A stretch of DNA of 64,000 nt from Leptospira semungkisensis. Its GTDB lineage: Bacteria > Spirochaetota > Leptospiria > Leptospirales > Leptospiraceae. The stretch lies in contig NZ_RQEP01000018.1 of assembly GCF_004770055.1 (NCBI RefSeq), forward strand, positions 589,977-653,976. The letters run 5' to 3'. A model generated the notes under the pieces. It was not told where the DNA came from. It saw nothing but the letters and a program-made list of their open reading frames with translations, and ran no database searches. Within the stretch, counting starts at the first letter, position 1; every line of letters starts with the position of its first letter. Positions 9,994-19,221 of this stretch are shown here, piece after piece. The translations under genes and the position numbers were made by a program.

Positions 9994-10587
9994 ATGCAAG
10001 ATTTCCTTCCTGATCAGTATTCCCCCGATTCCAATCTTTGGGATTTGGGCGAAAAGCAATCCATCTACAAGTCCCCTATTTTCGAATTGGTTTCTTTTCC
10101 CAAGACTTCTCCTGACAAAAAGGTCTCCGGGAATTTCTTCCATCTGGAATCCAAGGATTGGGTAAATGTGATCGCTCTTACTTCCGAAGGAAATCTAATC
10201 TTGATCGATCAGTATAGACATGGAATGCATCGCTACTCTCTTGAGATTCCGGGAGGAATCGCGGAGAAAGCAACTCTTCTCGAATCTGCCCAAGCGGAAT
10301 TGAGAGAAGAGACCGGTCTCTTGTCAGATGATTGGGAATATCTCGGAAAAGTTTCTGCGAACCCAGCCATCCTAGACAATTGGTGTCATACCTTTGTAGC
10401 CAGAAATGTTTTTCCTCATGCAGAAGGACAGGATCTGGATGAAAGCGAACAGATTGAAGTGTATCAATACCCTCTCCTGAAAATCCAAGACATTCTGAAT
10501 CGGAATATTCTTCACCATGGTATGATGGTGGCTGCATTCGGATTGTTCTTTATGAAGTACGGATTAAATCACAAGAAACAGAACTAG
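9994..10587 (+). CDS. Nudix hydrolase, ADP-ribose pyrophosphatase-like
   Basis: A 197-residue protein. The core reads [21 protein letters not shown], matching the ADP-ribose/GDP-mannose pyrophosphatase branch (QYR...EIPAG). The Nudix helix ends [10 protein letters not shown], so the metal-binding glutamates are kept, but the Arg and the upstream Glu of the canonical GX5EX7REUXEEXGU pattern are both Ala here. Such enzymes cut nucleoside diphosphates linked to another group. It heads a probable operon: the MFS gene starts 4 bp after its stop. It is divergent from the helicase gene with about 90 bp between the chosen starts. Confidence 0.85.
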   Translation: MQDFLPDQYSPDSNLWDLGEKQSIYKSPIFELVSFPKTSPDKKVSGNFFHLESKDWVNVIALTSEGNLILIDQYRHGMHRYSLEIPGGIAEKATLLESAQAELREETGLLSDDWEYLGKVSANPAILDNWCHTFVARNVFPHAEGQDLDESEQIEVYQYPLLKIQDILNRNILHHGMMVAAFGLFFMKYGLNHKKQN

Positions 10588-10591
10588 CTCA

Positions 10592-11857
10592 ATGACAGAC
10601 AAATCAACAACCACTCATCCATTCATCTCTCTTAAAGTACCTGAGTTTAGGAATTTCTTAGCAGGCAAATTCTTAGTCACTCTTTCCTTCGTCATGCAAT
10701 CGACAGTGGTCTTCTGGCAGATCGATAATATCACACATGATGCATTCTTTGTCGGCCTCATAGGATTTGCCGAGCTTGTGCCTAACGTGACCGTTTCCTT
10801 ATTCTCAGGATTGGTCGTTGACAGCTTTCCTCGTAAGAAAATCATCTTCCTTTCTCTTAGTGGTCTTACTTCCAGTTCCTTCTTACTTTTATTATTTACC
10901 TTACCCGAATTCGATTGGGTTCTTAGGGATTACTCGGTTTGGCCGATCTATTCTGTGATCTTCTTCTCTGGAATTTGCAGAGGATTCTTATCTCCTAGTA
11001 TCGCAGCATTCCAAACCCAACTCGTATCAAAAGAGATCTTTCCGAATGCTGCTACCTGGAGCGGGGTTGCTTGGCAAGGTTCTGCGGTTTTAGGACCGAT
11101 GTTAGGTGGACTCCTTACAGGATTCAACGGAGTGCAGGCCGCTTATCTCGCGGATTTCTGTATCATGCTGTTTTCTCTCCTTCTTCTTTCATTCTTAGTT
11201 CCTTCTAAGCCTGTTCCGGAAAAACAAGGAGAGAAGGAATCCATCTGGAAAAGCTTAGGAACCGGCTGGAAATTCGTGTTTAGCCATCAGTTGATACTCG
11301 GCGCGATCAGCTTGGATCTATTCGCAGTTTTGTTCGGAGGAGCAGTTGCTCTTATTCCAACCTTCTCGCGAGAAGTTTTAGGAATGGGTCCGGAATATTA
11401 TGGTATTTTAAGATCCGCTCCTGCGATTGGAGCAGTCCTCTGTGCCCTATTCATCGCTGTCAAACCTCCTAAGACAAATTCAGGGATCATTCTTCTTTCC
11501 AGCGTATTCGGTTTCGGGATTTGCATGATCGTATTCGCTCTTTCCAAGGACTTCTATCTTTCCTTTGCCGCACTCGTAGTCAGCGGATCTTTCGATATGG
11601 TAAGCGTTGTGATACGTCATACGATCGTTCAGATGTATACACCGGAACATATGCGGGGAAGGGTCTCTGCAGTGAATAATATCTTTATTGGTTCCTCCAA
11701 CGAACTGGGAGCCTTCGAGTCAGGAGCTGCGGCCAAAGCATTCGGACTTGTGCCTTCCGTCGTTATCGGAGGAACTCTCACTCTCCTAACCGTAGGGATC
11801 GTTACCGCAATTGCACCTCGCCTTCGAAAAATGGATCTAAAGGATATAACGGTTTAA
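10592..11857 (+). CDS. MFS exporter, EntS-like (MFS_3 type)
   Basis: A 421-residue integral inner-membrane protein with about 12 hydrophobic segments. The pattern [26 protein letters not shown] at the start, the loop [13 protein letters not shown], and the late motif [28 protein letters not shown] fit the MFS_3 group, which includes the enterobactin exporter EntS. The substrate cannot be told from sequence. Four bp separate it from the Nudix gene and six bp from the aminopeptidase gene, so the three form a tight operon. Confidence 0.85.
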   Translation: MTDKSTTTHPFISLKVPEFRNFLAGKFLVTLSFVMQSTVVFWQIDNITHDAFFVGLIGFAELVPNVTVSLFSGLVVDSFPRKKIIFLSLSGLTSSSFLLLLFTLPEFDWVLRDYSVWPIYSVIFFSGICRGFLSPSIAAFQTQLVSKEIFPNAATWSGVAWQGSAVLGPMLGGLLTGFNGVQAAYLADFCIMLFSLLLLSFLVPSKPVPEKQGEKESIWKSLGTGWKFVFSHQLILGAISLDLFAVLFGGAVALIPTFSREVLGMGPEYYGILRSAPAIGAVLCALFIAVKPPKTNSGIILLSSVFGFGICMIVFALSKDFYLSFAALVVSGSFDMVSVVIRHTIVQMYTPEHMRGRVSAVNNIFIGSSNELGAFESGAAAKAFGLVPSVVIGGTLTLLTVGIVTAIAPRLRKMDLKDITV

Positions 11858-11863
11858 CTTTTC

Positions 11864-14386
11864 ATGGATAATATTCTCACCCAACAAGAAGCAGCTCTTA
11901 GATCCGGACAAATCTCGGATGTACATTATTCTCTCCAGCTAAAACTGGAGAAGGGCTCTCAAGAATACGAAGGCGATAGTACAGTTCGATTCGTTTATAC
12001 AGGTGGGAAGAAAGGAAAGCTGAAAGTCGATTTCGTTTCTCATAAGATAGAGATCCTTTGGCTAAACGGAAAAGAAGAAACCAAATATGAGAAGAAGGAC
12101 TCCTTTCTTCTTATCCCGGGAGAAATCCTACAAGAAGGAAAGAACGAGCTTCGTATTCATTACAAAAATCTTTTTGATCATAGCGGCTCCGGTTTTCACA
12201 AGTTCACGGATCCGTCTGATCATGCGGAATACATGCATACAGACTTCGAGCCATTCGAAGCTCACAGGTTATTTCCTTCCTTCGATCAACCCGATCTAAA
12301 GGCAATTTATGATCTGGAAGTGACCGGTCCTTCCGAATGGACCTATATCCACAACACTGTTCCTCTAAAAGAAGAAATCCAGGGAAATTATAAAAAGATA
12401 AAGTTCAATACTACTAAAAAGTTCTCCACCTATCTGTTTTCTCTCATCGTAGGTCCGTATGCAGTCTGGGAAGATAAGGCAGGAGATATTCCTCTTAGGA
12501 TCTTTTGCAGAAAGTCACTATCCAAATACATGGACGCGGAGAATCTATTTGCGATCACCAAGGAAGCGTTCGGATTCCTTCAAAATTATTTCGGAGTTCC
12601 TTATCCGTACGGAAAATACGATCAAATCTTCGTGCCCGAATTCAATATGGGAGCGATGGAGAACGTGGGAGCGGTCACCTTCTCCGAAAGTTATATTTTC
12701 AGAGGACCTCGTATCTATTCGGAATACTTAAACCGCGCGAATACTGTGTATCATGAAATGGTCCATATGTGGTTCGGAAATTTGGTCACCATGAAATGGT
12801 GGAATGACCTCTGGCTGAACGAAAGCTTCGCGGATTATCTCTCTTATTATTCCATGTCGAATGGAAAACTATTCCCGGATGCATTAGAACATTTTTATGT
12901 AAGAGAAGAATGGGCATATAGAGAAGACCAATTGTCTACAACTCATCCGATCGCAGGAAAGGCGGAGAATACTTTAGAAGCGATCAGTAATTTCGATGGA
13001 ATCTCTTATTCCAAGGGAGCTTCTGTCCTCAGACAATTGATGTATTATGTAGGAGAAGAGAAGTTTAGAGATGCAATGCGTCTCTACTTCAAACGACACG
13101 CGGAGAAGAATACTGTTCTGAGTGATTTTCTATCCTGCATGTCTGAAACAAGCGGGATCGATATACGAGGTTGGAGTAAGGAATGGTTAGAAACCACCGG
13201 CGTCAATACTCTCAGTCCAATACGACAAAACGGAAGACTCTTCTTATCGCAATCCCCTTCCGAAAACAATGGATTACTCAGAACTCACGCATTACAGGCG
13301 ACTCTGTTCAAAGAAGAAAACGGAAAATTAAATGAAGTCTGGCGCAAACGAGTTCTAGTCAAAGGAAAGGAAACCCTTTTAGAGGAAACTGACAAAACAG
13401 AAGCAACTCTTCTGCTCTTAAACACCGAAGACTATGCCTATGCAAAGACATATCTGGGCAAAGACTCGTTTCCTATCCTAAAGAAAAGTTTGCATACCCT
13501 TCAGGATCGATTCGCAAGAAGAGTCGTTTGGGGAAGTCTCTGGCAAATGGTCCGAGACGCGGAACTCTCGCCTAGAGAATTTTTAGAATTAGCCTTGGAC
13601 CAAGGCCTGAAAGAATCGGATCTTTCCGTTCGGAATAGCCATATTCTCACCAAAGCACTGACTGTGATCGATAATTATATCCCAGAATCCGAAAAGAGAA
13701 ATTGGTCGGATAAAATGAACGCGATAGCTAAAGAGAAATCCCTTCTTGCAAATAATTCGGAGCAAGAACAGATCCTTTGGTTTAGAATATTAGAAAATAC
13801 TTCTAAATCAGAATCGCAACTCTCTTATCTAAAAGAACTCCTGGATGAAAAGAAAGCCATTCCTGGAATCTCTATGGACCAGGAAAGAAGATGGACCATC
13901 CTAGCAAGGCTCAGCGCCTATGGAGATTCCGAATCCGATGCAAGAATAGAGCAAGAACTCTCAAAGGACAATACGGACCTTGGCGCAAAGAAGGCTTTCT
14001 TAGCAAGGGTGTCCGTTCCGGATGCAAAGCGCAAAAAAGAAGTTTGGGAAAGATTCCTACACCCCAAAAAAGAAGACTCTACCGATTTCCTTCGCTATGG
14101 AATGAGAGGTTTTCAATGGGGACACCAAAAACAATTGCTCTTACCTTATGTGGATCTTTTCTTCGATTCCGTAATTTCAGTATACGAGACAAGAGACCCT
14201 CACTTCTCTTCTGCATTCGGGCACATGATGTTTCCTTCTTATGAACCGGACTCCAAGTTATACAATCGAACCCGAGATTTCCTGGAACAGAAGAAGGCTC
14301 TTCCTGAATTGCTTCGCAAAGATTTGCAGCAGCAAAGAGATGATATTGCTCGAACTCTAAGAGTATTAGAGAAATATAATAAATAA
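11864..14386 (+). CDS. pepN: M1-family zinc aminopeptidase (aminopeptidase N type)
   Basis: An 840-residue peptidase. The exopeptidase motif GAMEN is at 263-267, the zinc motif HEMVH at 297-301, and the third ligand E320 lies at the standard distance (HExxH-18-E), within [18 protein letters not shown]. The N-terminal beta domain (1-200), catalytic thermolysin-like domain (200-430) and helical C-terminal domain (about 530-840) match the M1 layout. It removes N-terminal amino acids from peptides, probably in the cytoplasm since no signal peptide is visible. Third gene of the Nudix-MFS operon. The symbol is by family; the C-terminal domain could equally fit other M1 branches. Confidence 0.93.
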   Translation: MDNILTQQEAALRSGQISDVHYSLQLKLEKGSQEYEGDSTVRFVYTGGKKGKLKVDFVSHKIEILWLNGKEETKYEKKDSFLLIPGEILQEGKNELRIHYKNLFDHSGSGFHKFTDPSDHAEYMHTDFEPFEAHRLFPSFDQPDLKAIYDLEVTGPSEWTYIHNTVPLKEEIQGNYKKIKFNTTKKFSTYLFSLIVGPYAVWEDKAGDIPLRIFCRKSLSKYMDAENLFAITKEAFGFLQNYFGVPYPYGKYDQIFVPEFNMGAMENVGAVTFSESYIFRGPRIYSEYLNRANTVYHEMVHMWFGNLVTMKWWNDLWLNESFADYLSYYSMSNGKLFPDALEHFYVREEWAYREDQLSTTHPIAGKAENTLEAISNFDGISYSKGASVLRQLMYYVGEEKFRDAMRLYFKRHAEKNTVLSDFLSCMSETSGIDIRGWSKEWLETTGVNTLSPIRQNGRLFLSQSPSENNGLLRTHALQATLFKEENGKLNEVWRKRVLVKGKETLLEETDKTEATLLLLNTEDYAYAKTYLGKDSFPILKKSLHTLQDRFARRVVWGSLWQMVRDAELSPREFLELALDQGLKESDLSVRNSHILTKALTVIDNYIPESEKRNWSDKMNAIAKEKSLLANNSEQEQILWFRILENTSKSESQLSYLKELLDEKKAIPGISMDQERRWTILARLSAYGDSESDARIEQELSKDNTDLGAKKAFLARVSVPDAKRKKEVWERFLHPKKEDSTDFLRYGMRGFQWGHQKQLLLPYVDLFFDSVISVYETRDPHFSSAFGHMMFPSYEPDSKLYNRTRDFLEQKKALPELLRKDLQQQRDDIARTLRVLEKYNK

Positions 14387-14412
14387 ACAATCCTTCGCTT
14401 TCGGGAACGTAT

Positions 14413-14991
14413 ATGGAAAATTTTCTGAACTACTTTCGGAATATCACACATTTAAGCCCCGAAAGCGAAAATGCACTGAAAGAAGTTAGTAAATTTTATA
14501 CCTTTCCCAAAGGATATCTACTTCATAAGCCTGGCGAAATTGCGAAAACCTTTTACTACGTAACAAAGGGAATCGGAAAGTTATATTATTATAAAGGCAG
14601 AAAGGAAATCGTAGATTGGATCGGGGACGAAAACACAATTTTGTTTTCTCCGGAAAGTTTCCTAACTCAAAAGCCAGGTTATAATACGATCGAACTCTTA
14701 GAAGATTCTGAACTAATCGGAATCGACTACGAAGACATCGAAAAATTGTACCGCAAGTTTCACGATATCGAAAGACTCGGAAGACTGCATGTCACATACG
14801 GACTCCTGCTATTACAGGAAAAAGTGAATTCAATGCAATTCGAAACTGCAAAACAAAGATATGATAAGTTAATCAAAGAACATCCGAATTATTTAGAAAG
14901 AGTTTCCCTTAAGGATTTGGCTTCATTCTTAGGAATGACGCAAGTAAGTTTAAGCAGAATCAGAGCAGTGAATAAAAATCCAAAATCTTAA
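14413..14991 (+). CDS. Crp/Fnr-family transcriptional regulator
   Basis: A 192-residue protein with an N-terminal cyclic-nucleotide-binding fold (about residues 20-120; FPKGYLLHKPGEIAKTFYYVTKGIGKLYYYKGRK is the typical beta-roll start) and a short C-terminal helix-turn-helix (SLKDLASFLGMTQVSLSRIR). No Fnr-type Cys cluster is seen, and the PBC Arg-Ser pair of true cAMP receptors is not evident, so the ligand is unknown. It follows pepN by 26 bp and precedes an AhpD-like gene. A 14-bp palindrome in the next intergenic gap may be its own target (inference). Confidence 0.82.
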   Translation: MENFLNYFRNITHLSPESENALKEVSKFYTFPKGYLLHKPGEIAKTFYYVTKGIGKLYYYKGRKEIVDWIGDENTILFSPESFLTQKPGYNTIELLEDSELIGIDYEDIEKLYRKFHDIERLGRLHVTYGLLLLQEKVNSMQFETAKQRYDKLIKEHPNYLERVSLKDLASFLGMTQVSLSRIRAVNKNPKS

Positions 14992-15021
14992 GAACCGCAA
15001 GTGCCGTCTGCGGATTCGAAT

Positions 15022-15035
15022 TTAACAAATGTTAA
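15022..15035. promoter_or_regulatory. Palindrome upstream of the AhpD-like gene
   Basis: TTAACA-N2-TGTTAA is a perfect inverted repeat in the 111-bp gap between the Crp-family regulator and the AhpD-like gene. A TATAAT -10 element follows at 15060-15065, 38 bp before the ATG; no convincing -35 is visible. An operator for the adjacent regulator is the simplest reading, though the spacing is tighter than in classical Crp/Fnr sites. Confidence 0.35.
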
Positions 15036-15102
15036 GAAATTTTTTACTCAGGGCGAAATTATAATTTGCAGTTCATAACCGCATTAATCGTATTCTGAAA
15101 GA

Positions 15103-15636
15103 ATGAGACTTCAACCGATAGATAAACCCAAATCGATTCTTCTAAAACTCGCGTATATCGCTTCTAAAATTCAATTTGGAAAAGTGATCGCTCCACTGAG
15201 ATTCATTTATTCCAGAAGTACGCCGATTATGATGTCCTCTATGAAAATCCTGTCTACGGAGAAGAAACTCTCCTTACCGAAGGAAATTAAACTTAAGATC
15301 AGATTTTTCATAGCGCATTTGAACGAATGTAAATTCTGTTCGAACCTTCAGGATTATATTTCCAGAAAGGAAAGTAAGGAGTTCGTGGAATGGAAAGAAC
15401 TCTCCGAGTATAAACAAAGTTCCAGATTTTCGAACAAAGAGAAGGCACTATTTTCCTATTTGGAAGAAGTTACTTTTACTAAAAAAGCCTCGGACAGTAC
15501 TTTCGAAACTCTTAGGTCCTATTTTTCGGAAAAAGAAATCGTGGAGATCACATGGATTTGCGCTACGGAAAACTATTTTAATCTATTAGGAAAACCTTTA
15601 GGATTGAATTCGGATGAAATGGTATTTTCAAAATGA
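15103..15636 (+). CDS. Carboxymuconolactone decarboxylase / AhpD-like protein
   Basis: A 177-residue all-helical protein with the redox pair C76-x-x-C79 in HLNECKFCSNLQDYI, the signature position for AhpD-like members of the carboxymuconolactone decarboxylase family. AhpD-type proteins act as thiol peroxidases or reductants for peroxiredoxins; others with this fold have no known activity. The His normally found 3-4 residues after the second Cys is absent here, so catalytic activity is uncertain. It ends just before a strong hairpin shared with the convergent alkB gene. Confidence 0.7.
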   Translation: MRLQPIDKPKSILLKLAYIASKIQFGKVIAPLRFIYSRSTPIMMSSMKILSTEKKLSLPKEIKLKIRFFIAHLNECKFCSNLQDYISRKESKEFVEWKELSEYKQSSRFSNKEKALFSYLEEVTFTKKASDSTFETLRSYFSEKEIVEITWICATENYFNLLGKPLGLNSDEMVFSK

Positions 15637-15643
15637 ATAAAAT

Positions 15644-15674
15644 AAAAAGGGCCCGACTCCGAGCCCTTCTTTCG
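15644..15674. terminator. Bidirectional terminator between AhpD-like gene and alkB
   Basis: Stem AAGGGC (15647-15652) pairs with GCCCTT (15663-15668). The plus side is followed by a short T-containing tract; the minus side runs into TTTTTATTTTATT, a good U-run, so it should terminate alkB well. A second hairpin, AATCGTTT with AAACGATT, lies at 15677-15700. Confidence 0.7.
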
Positions 15675-15740
15675 CGAATCGTTTTTTGAATGAAACGATT
15701 GCATAATTTCTTTTCATATTCTCTTCTTGGTGGTTTTCTC

Positions 15741-16862
15741 TTAAGCCATTACTCTTTTCTTCACAGCGTTTTTTCCGAGGATTTGGCCCGAGTTCTCCGA
15801 CTTCCAAGTTTCCAATTTCTTATCCATCACTTTAAACCAAAGTGGTGGAACCAGCGCCAATAGGATCATCACTTCGTATCCATAAGGCAATTGTGGACTC
15901 TCTTCGAAATGTCGAAGCGACTGGTATCTTCTTCCTGCATTCGCATGATGATCCGAATGTCTCTGCAATTGGAACAAGAACGCATTGGATAAGGTAAAAT
16001 TCTGATTCCAAGAATGGATTGGCAGAACCTTTTCGAATTTTCCTGGAGCAATCTCCTTTCGTGCTAGTCCATAGTGTTCTATATAATTCACTAATTCTAA
16101 TAGAGAGAATGCGATCCAACTTTGCACAAAGAAGAAGACGGGAACTTCCCATCTAAACGTTCCCGTTAATATATAGAATACCGCAGTAACTGTTGCGATG
16201 AAAAGAAGAGGGATGATCGCAGAGGTGACCATCTCATTTTCCAAGGTCCAAGCTGACTTTCCAAGTTTAGAAAGTCTTTTCTTCTCCAGTTCCCAAGCAC
16301 TCGTGAGACTTCCGAAAACTGTTCGAGGGTAAAAAACGAAAAAGGATTCTCCCTTTCTGCTCGTAGCAGGATCCTCATGAGTAGAAACGTTTACGTGATG
16401 TCCTCGATTGTGTTCGATAAAGAAATGCATATAGCAAACAGTCATCAGAATAAATTTCGAATACCATTGCTCGATCTTAGTATTTTTATGCCCCAACTCA
16501 TGAGCCACAGTGATCCCGATCCCGCCGGTATTCACACCGATCGCAAGCACGAAGCCGAACCATTCCAAAGCGGATAAGGAATGGGTCTGCACTTCCCAAA
16601 GGGCCCAAAGGACTAACGAAAACTGGATCCAGGCCCAGGCATAGGTGAGGAATCTAAAATAGAATTCCTTCTGAAGAGCCGGCACATCCGACTCCTCCGG
16701 ATTGCTCGAATCCGGCCCAATCACTAAATCCAAGATGGGTAAGGCTCCAAAAACGATGGCAAGTGTCAGAAAATTATAACCACCCCCTAAGTAATACCCA
16801 GCTACCGCCAAAGCCGGGATTAAAAAGGCCACCAAAAACGAAACTCTCTTCCAAACACTCAT
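15741..16862 (-). CDS. alkB: AlkB-type membrane di-iron alkane/fatty-acyl hydroxylase
   Basis: A 373-residue inner-membrane protein with six or so hydrophobic segments and all histidine boxes of alkane 1-monooxygenases: HELGH (121-125), HNRGHH (151-156) and LQRHSDHH (299-306), plus the NYIEHYG motif (259-265) that distinguishes AlkB from fatty-acid desaturases. The family inserts oxygen at a terminal methyl group using electrons from rubredoxin. No rubredoxin or rubredoxin reductase gene is adjacent. A ribosome site GGAGAG lies just upstream of the ATG. The substrate in this organism is unknown. Confidence 0.93.
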   Translation of the reverse strand: MSVWKRVSFLVAFLIPALAVAGYYLGGGYNFLTLAIVFGALPILDLVIGPDSSNPEESDVPALQKEFYFRFLTYAWAWIQFSLVLWALWEVQTHSLSALEWFGFVLAIGVNTGGIGITVAHELGHKNTKIEQWYSKFILMTVCYMHFFIEHNRGHHVNVSTHEDPATSRKGESFFVFYPRTVFGSLTSAWELEKKRLSKLGKSAWTLENEMVTSAIIPLLFIATVTAVFYILTGTFRWEVPVFFFVQSWIAFSLLELVNYIEHYGLARKEIAPGKFEKVLPIHSWNQNFTLSNAFLFQLQRHSDHHANAGRRYQSLRHFEESPQLPYGYEVMILLALVPPLWFKVMDKKLETWKSENSGQILGKNAVKKRVMA

Positions 16863-17278
16863 CTGCTCTCCTTCTTCCCAGAAGCCCCAAGAAGAATCTT
16901 TTTAATTTATTTCGAACGTTTGGTATTATAATAGAATTTCAGATCGAAGCAAGAAAAAAATCTATAGAGGGTCATTTTTTATAACAATTGTTCTAAAATT
17001 GCTTTCTATTGCTCTCTGGAGCGTTTCAGATAGGCTCTAAGGGAAGAAATCTTCAAGTAAACCTATATTCCCCCTCTTGTATCGCTTAGGAAAATAGATA
17101 AAATATTTATTTCCTTCATACGCCATTGGGTTTACAGTCCAAAACTTTTTTTCTTGTTCGAGGGGCTTCTCTCAAAAACATGACAATTAAGAAGAAAATT
17201 TTTTCTCATCTAAAGCCAAAAGACCCCTAAGCCAAGAAAATACACATAACGTTCTCACTCCGTAGAGCAGAGGTCTTG
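16863..17278. other. Intergenic region between divergent alkB and GGDEF/EAL genes
   Basis: This AT-rich 416-bp gap holds the alkB promoter on the left and otherwise runs of A and T, with no plausible gene or RNA. Nothing in the right half (17000-17270) stands out apart from T-rich tracts, which presumably include the promoter of the GGDEF/EAL gene. Confidence 0.5.
16925..16952 (-). promoter_or_regulatory. Promoter for alkB
   Basis: On the minus strand, a -35 TTGCTT (16947-16952) and a -10 TATAAT (16925-16930) are separated by 16 bp, about 60 bp upstream of the alkB start. A short palindrome AACAATTGTT (16983-16992) lies 30 bp further upstream and could be an operator. Confidence 0.5.
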
Positions 17279-18967
17279 ATGAGTCTTACCGGTTTAAACT
17301 TTTATTCATACCTTAGTCGAATCCGAATTCTTAAATCCTATTCCAGCAAAATCATGCTGGTGGCTTTCTTAGGAACTCATGTCCCTTTAATCGCACTTCT
17401 CTTATTCTTCGTTCTCTCCACAGCTCAAGATATTGAAACCGGCCTCAAGATCCTTGCAATCGCTCTTGTCGCAACCTTGGTGGGAACTTTTGCTACCCTA
17501 CTCGCACTTCATAAATTATTAGCACCAGTGGTCCTCACTTCCAAATCCTTGAATCGCTATCTAACGGAGAGAGAGATTCCGAACCTTCCTGTTGGATTTC
17601 AAGATGAGGCTGGTTCCCTCATGGCGGATACGGTGACCACTGTTCGCAAATTGGATGAGCTCATTCACTATATGGCGAACTACGACGGACTGTCCGGTCT
17701 TCCGAATCGTGATCTCTTCTTGGAAAAACTAACTAGCTCGTTATCCGAACTTGCTAGTAGAGAAGAGGTTCTAAGCTTTCCTGTTCTTTCTTTAGAAGTT
17801 ACTCATCTCAAACAGATCAGATCCAATTTCGGATTGCATTTGGGAGATCTTTATTTGAGAGCCTTGTCTCAAAAATTAGAAACTCTTTTAGGTCCTGATA
17901 CTATTATCGCAAGGACTGGAGATGGAGAGTTTTCCTTTTTCCCTACTACTTCTTCTTCGCAAGTACAAGAATCATATTCGGAAGCTTGGGCAGAAAGGAT
18001 CCACGAGGCAGCTTCTTCACAACTCAATGTAGCGGATCATCAAATTTCTTCTGAGATTAAGATTGGGATCTCAGTCTTTCCTTTCGACGGAAAATCTTCG
18101 GACCAACTTCTCTGGAAATCCGAAACCGCATTGAACCAAGCCAAAATGGGAGCAATCTCAAAGATCCAAACTTACTCTTCCGAATGGAAAGAAAGAATGA
18201 AGGAGAAGTATCTCTTAGAGAAAGATCTAAGACTCGCGATCCCTAGAAACCAACTCTTCCTTCATTACCAACCTAGAGTGGATATGCGCACAGGCCGTAC
18301 TGTTTCTGCAGAAGCTCTATTACGTTGGAACCATCCTGATCTTGGGATCGTCTCTCCGAGTATCTTCATTCCTATTGCGGAAGAAAGCGGATTCATTGCC
18401 GAAATGGGAGAATGGGTCATCTACAAGGCATTAGAAGACATGGGAAATTGGAAGAAGAAAGGACTTCCTCATACCCGAGTTTCGGTAAACCTCTCTGCGA
18501 AGCAGTTGGATGACCCGAATATTACGAAGAAGATCCTGCAAACCATCGAGAAAAACGATTTAAACATGGAAGATGTCGAGTTGGAAATCACGGAATCCTG
18601 TTTAATTACGAATATGCACTCTGCCTTGGAAATATTAGGAGAACTGCATTCCTGGGGAATTCCGATCGCTTTGGACGATTTCGGGACAGGCTATTCGAGC
18701 CTCTCTTATTTAAGTAAAATTCCTCTCAAGACATTGAAGGTTGATCAGTCCTTTATTAGAAAAATACTTACTGATCCGAATTCTCTCGCGATCTCCAAGA
18801 CGATCATCGCTCTAGGCAAAAGTTTGGGTTTAAGGATCACTGCTGAGGGAGTGGAGACCGAGGAACAGCTACGTAAAGTCAAGGATTTGGGATGTGACGA
18901 AGTGCAAGGATTCTATTTTAGTCGCCCAGTTTCCCTCGAAGACTTAGAGAAGTTCGTATCTAATTAG
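17279..18967 (+). CDS. Membrane GGDEF/EAL protein, probable c-di-GMP phosphodiesterase
   Basis: A 562-residue protein. Two hydrophobic segments in the first ~85 residues suggest membrane anchoring. A GGDEF-type domain follows (about 130-295), opening with YDGLSGLPNRDLF, but the active-site motif reads RTGDGEF rather than GGDEF, so cyclase activity is doubtful. The C-terminal EAL domain (about 310-560) looks intact: AEALLRW, the NLSAKQL motif, EITESCL, and loop 6 ALDDFGTGYSSLSYLSKIPLKTLKVD. The expected activity is c-di-GMP hydrolysis to pGpG. I prefer the ATG at 17279; a TTG directly precedes it. No TPR or PAS domain is seen. Confidence 0.9.
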   Translation: MSLTGLNFYSYLSRIRILKSYSSKIMLVAFLGTHVPLIALLLFFVLSTAQDIETGLKILAIALVATLVGTFATLLALHKLLAPVVLTSKSLNRYLTEREIPNLPVGFQDEAGSLMADTVTTVRKLDELIHYMANYDGLSGLPNRDLFLEKLTSSLSELASREEVLSFPVLSLEVTHLKQIRSNFGLHLGDLYLRALSQKLETLLGPDTIIARTGDGEFSFFPTTSSSQVQESYSEAWAERIHEAASSQLNVADHQISSEIKIGISVFPFDGKSSDQLLWKSETALNQAKMGAISKIQTYSSEWKERMKEKYLLEKDLRLAIPRNQLFLHYQPRVDMRTGRTVSAEALLRWNHPDLGIVSPSIFIPIAEESGFIAEMGEWVIYKALEDMGNWKKKGLPHTRVSVNLSAKQLDDPNITKKILQTIEKNDLNMEDVELEITESCLITNMHSALEILGELHSWGIPIALDDFGTGYSSLSYLSKIPLKTLKVDQSFIRKILTDPNSLAISKTIIALGKSLGLRITAEGVETEEQLRKVKDLGCDEVQGFYFSRPVSLEDLEKFVSN

Positions 18968-19128
18968 AAGAAAGTATATTACAATATAGTAACAATGGAT
19001 TTCTCGCTCAAATAAAACATTCCAATTTCTTAAAACCAGAATCCAAACAAACTTGGATTAAGACATTTATTACATTCTTCTGATCTTCTTTTTTACTTCC
19101 GACCTTCGCCTAAGCCTTATAGACTAAG

Positions 19129-19168
19129 CTTAATTCATTATTAACCCCTACGTAATGTAAATGTAACG
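19129..19168 (+). promoter_or_regulatory. Pho-box-like 11-bp repeats upstream of the TonB-dependent receptor
   Basis: Four 7-bp units sit at exact 11-bp steps: CTTAATT (19129), ATTAACC (19140), CGTAATG (19151) and TGTAACG (19162). An out-of-phase TGTAACC follows at 19181. The array ends about 54 bp before the ATG. The 7-bp unit plus 4-bp spacer is the known geometry of PhoB-family binding. The same unit occurs upstream of exbB, the porin gene and pstS. Confidence 0.6.
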
Positions 19169-19221
19169 GGGAAATGTGATTGTAACCCAAATTAGTAAGT
19201 CCTCGGGGATCAATCTCATTC

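Noticed and set aside
9904..10143. Extended helicase N-terminus
   Set aside because: It would overlap the Nudix gene by 150 bp on the other strand and has no family support.
9704..10165. Plus-strand open frame overlapping the helicase start and Nudix gene
   Set aside because: Composition mirrors the acidic helicase extension and the Nudix frame is clearly real.
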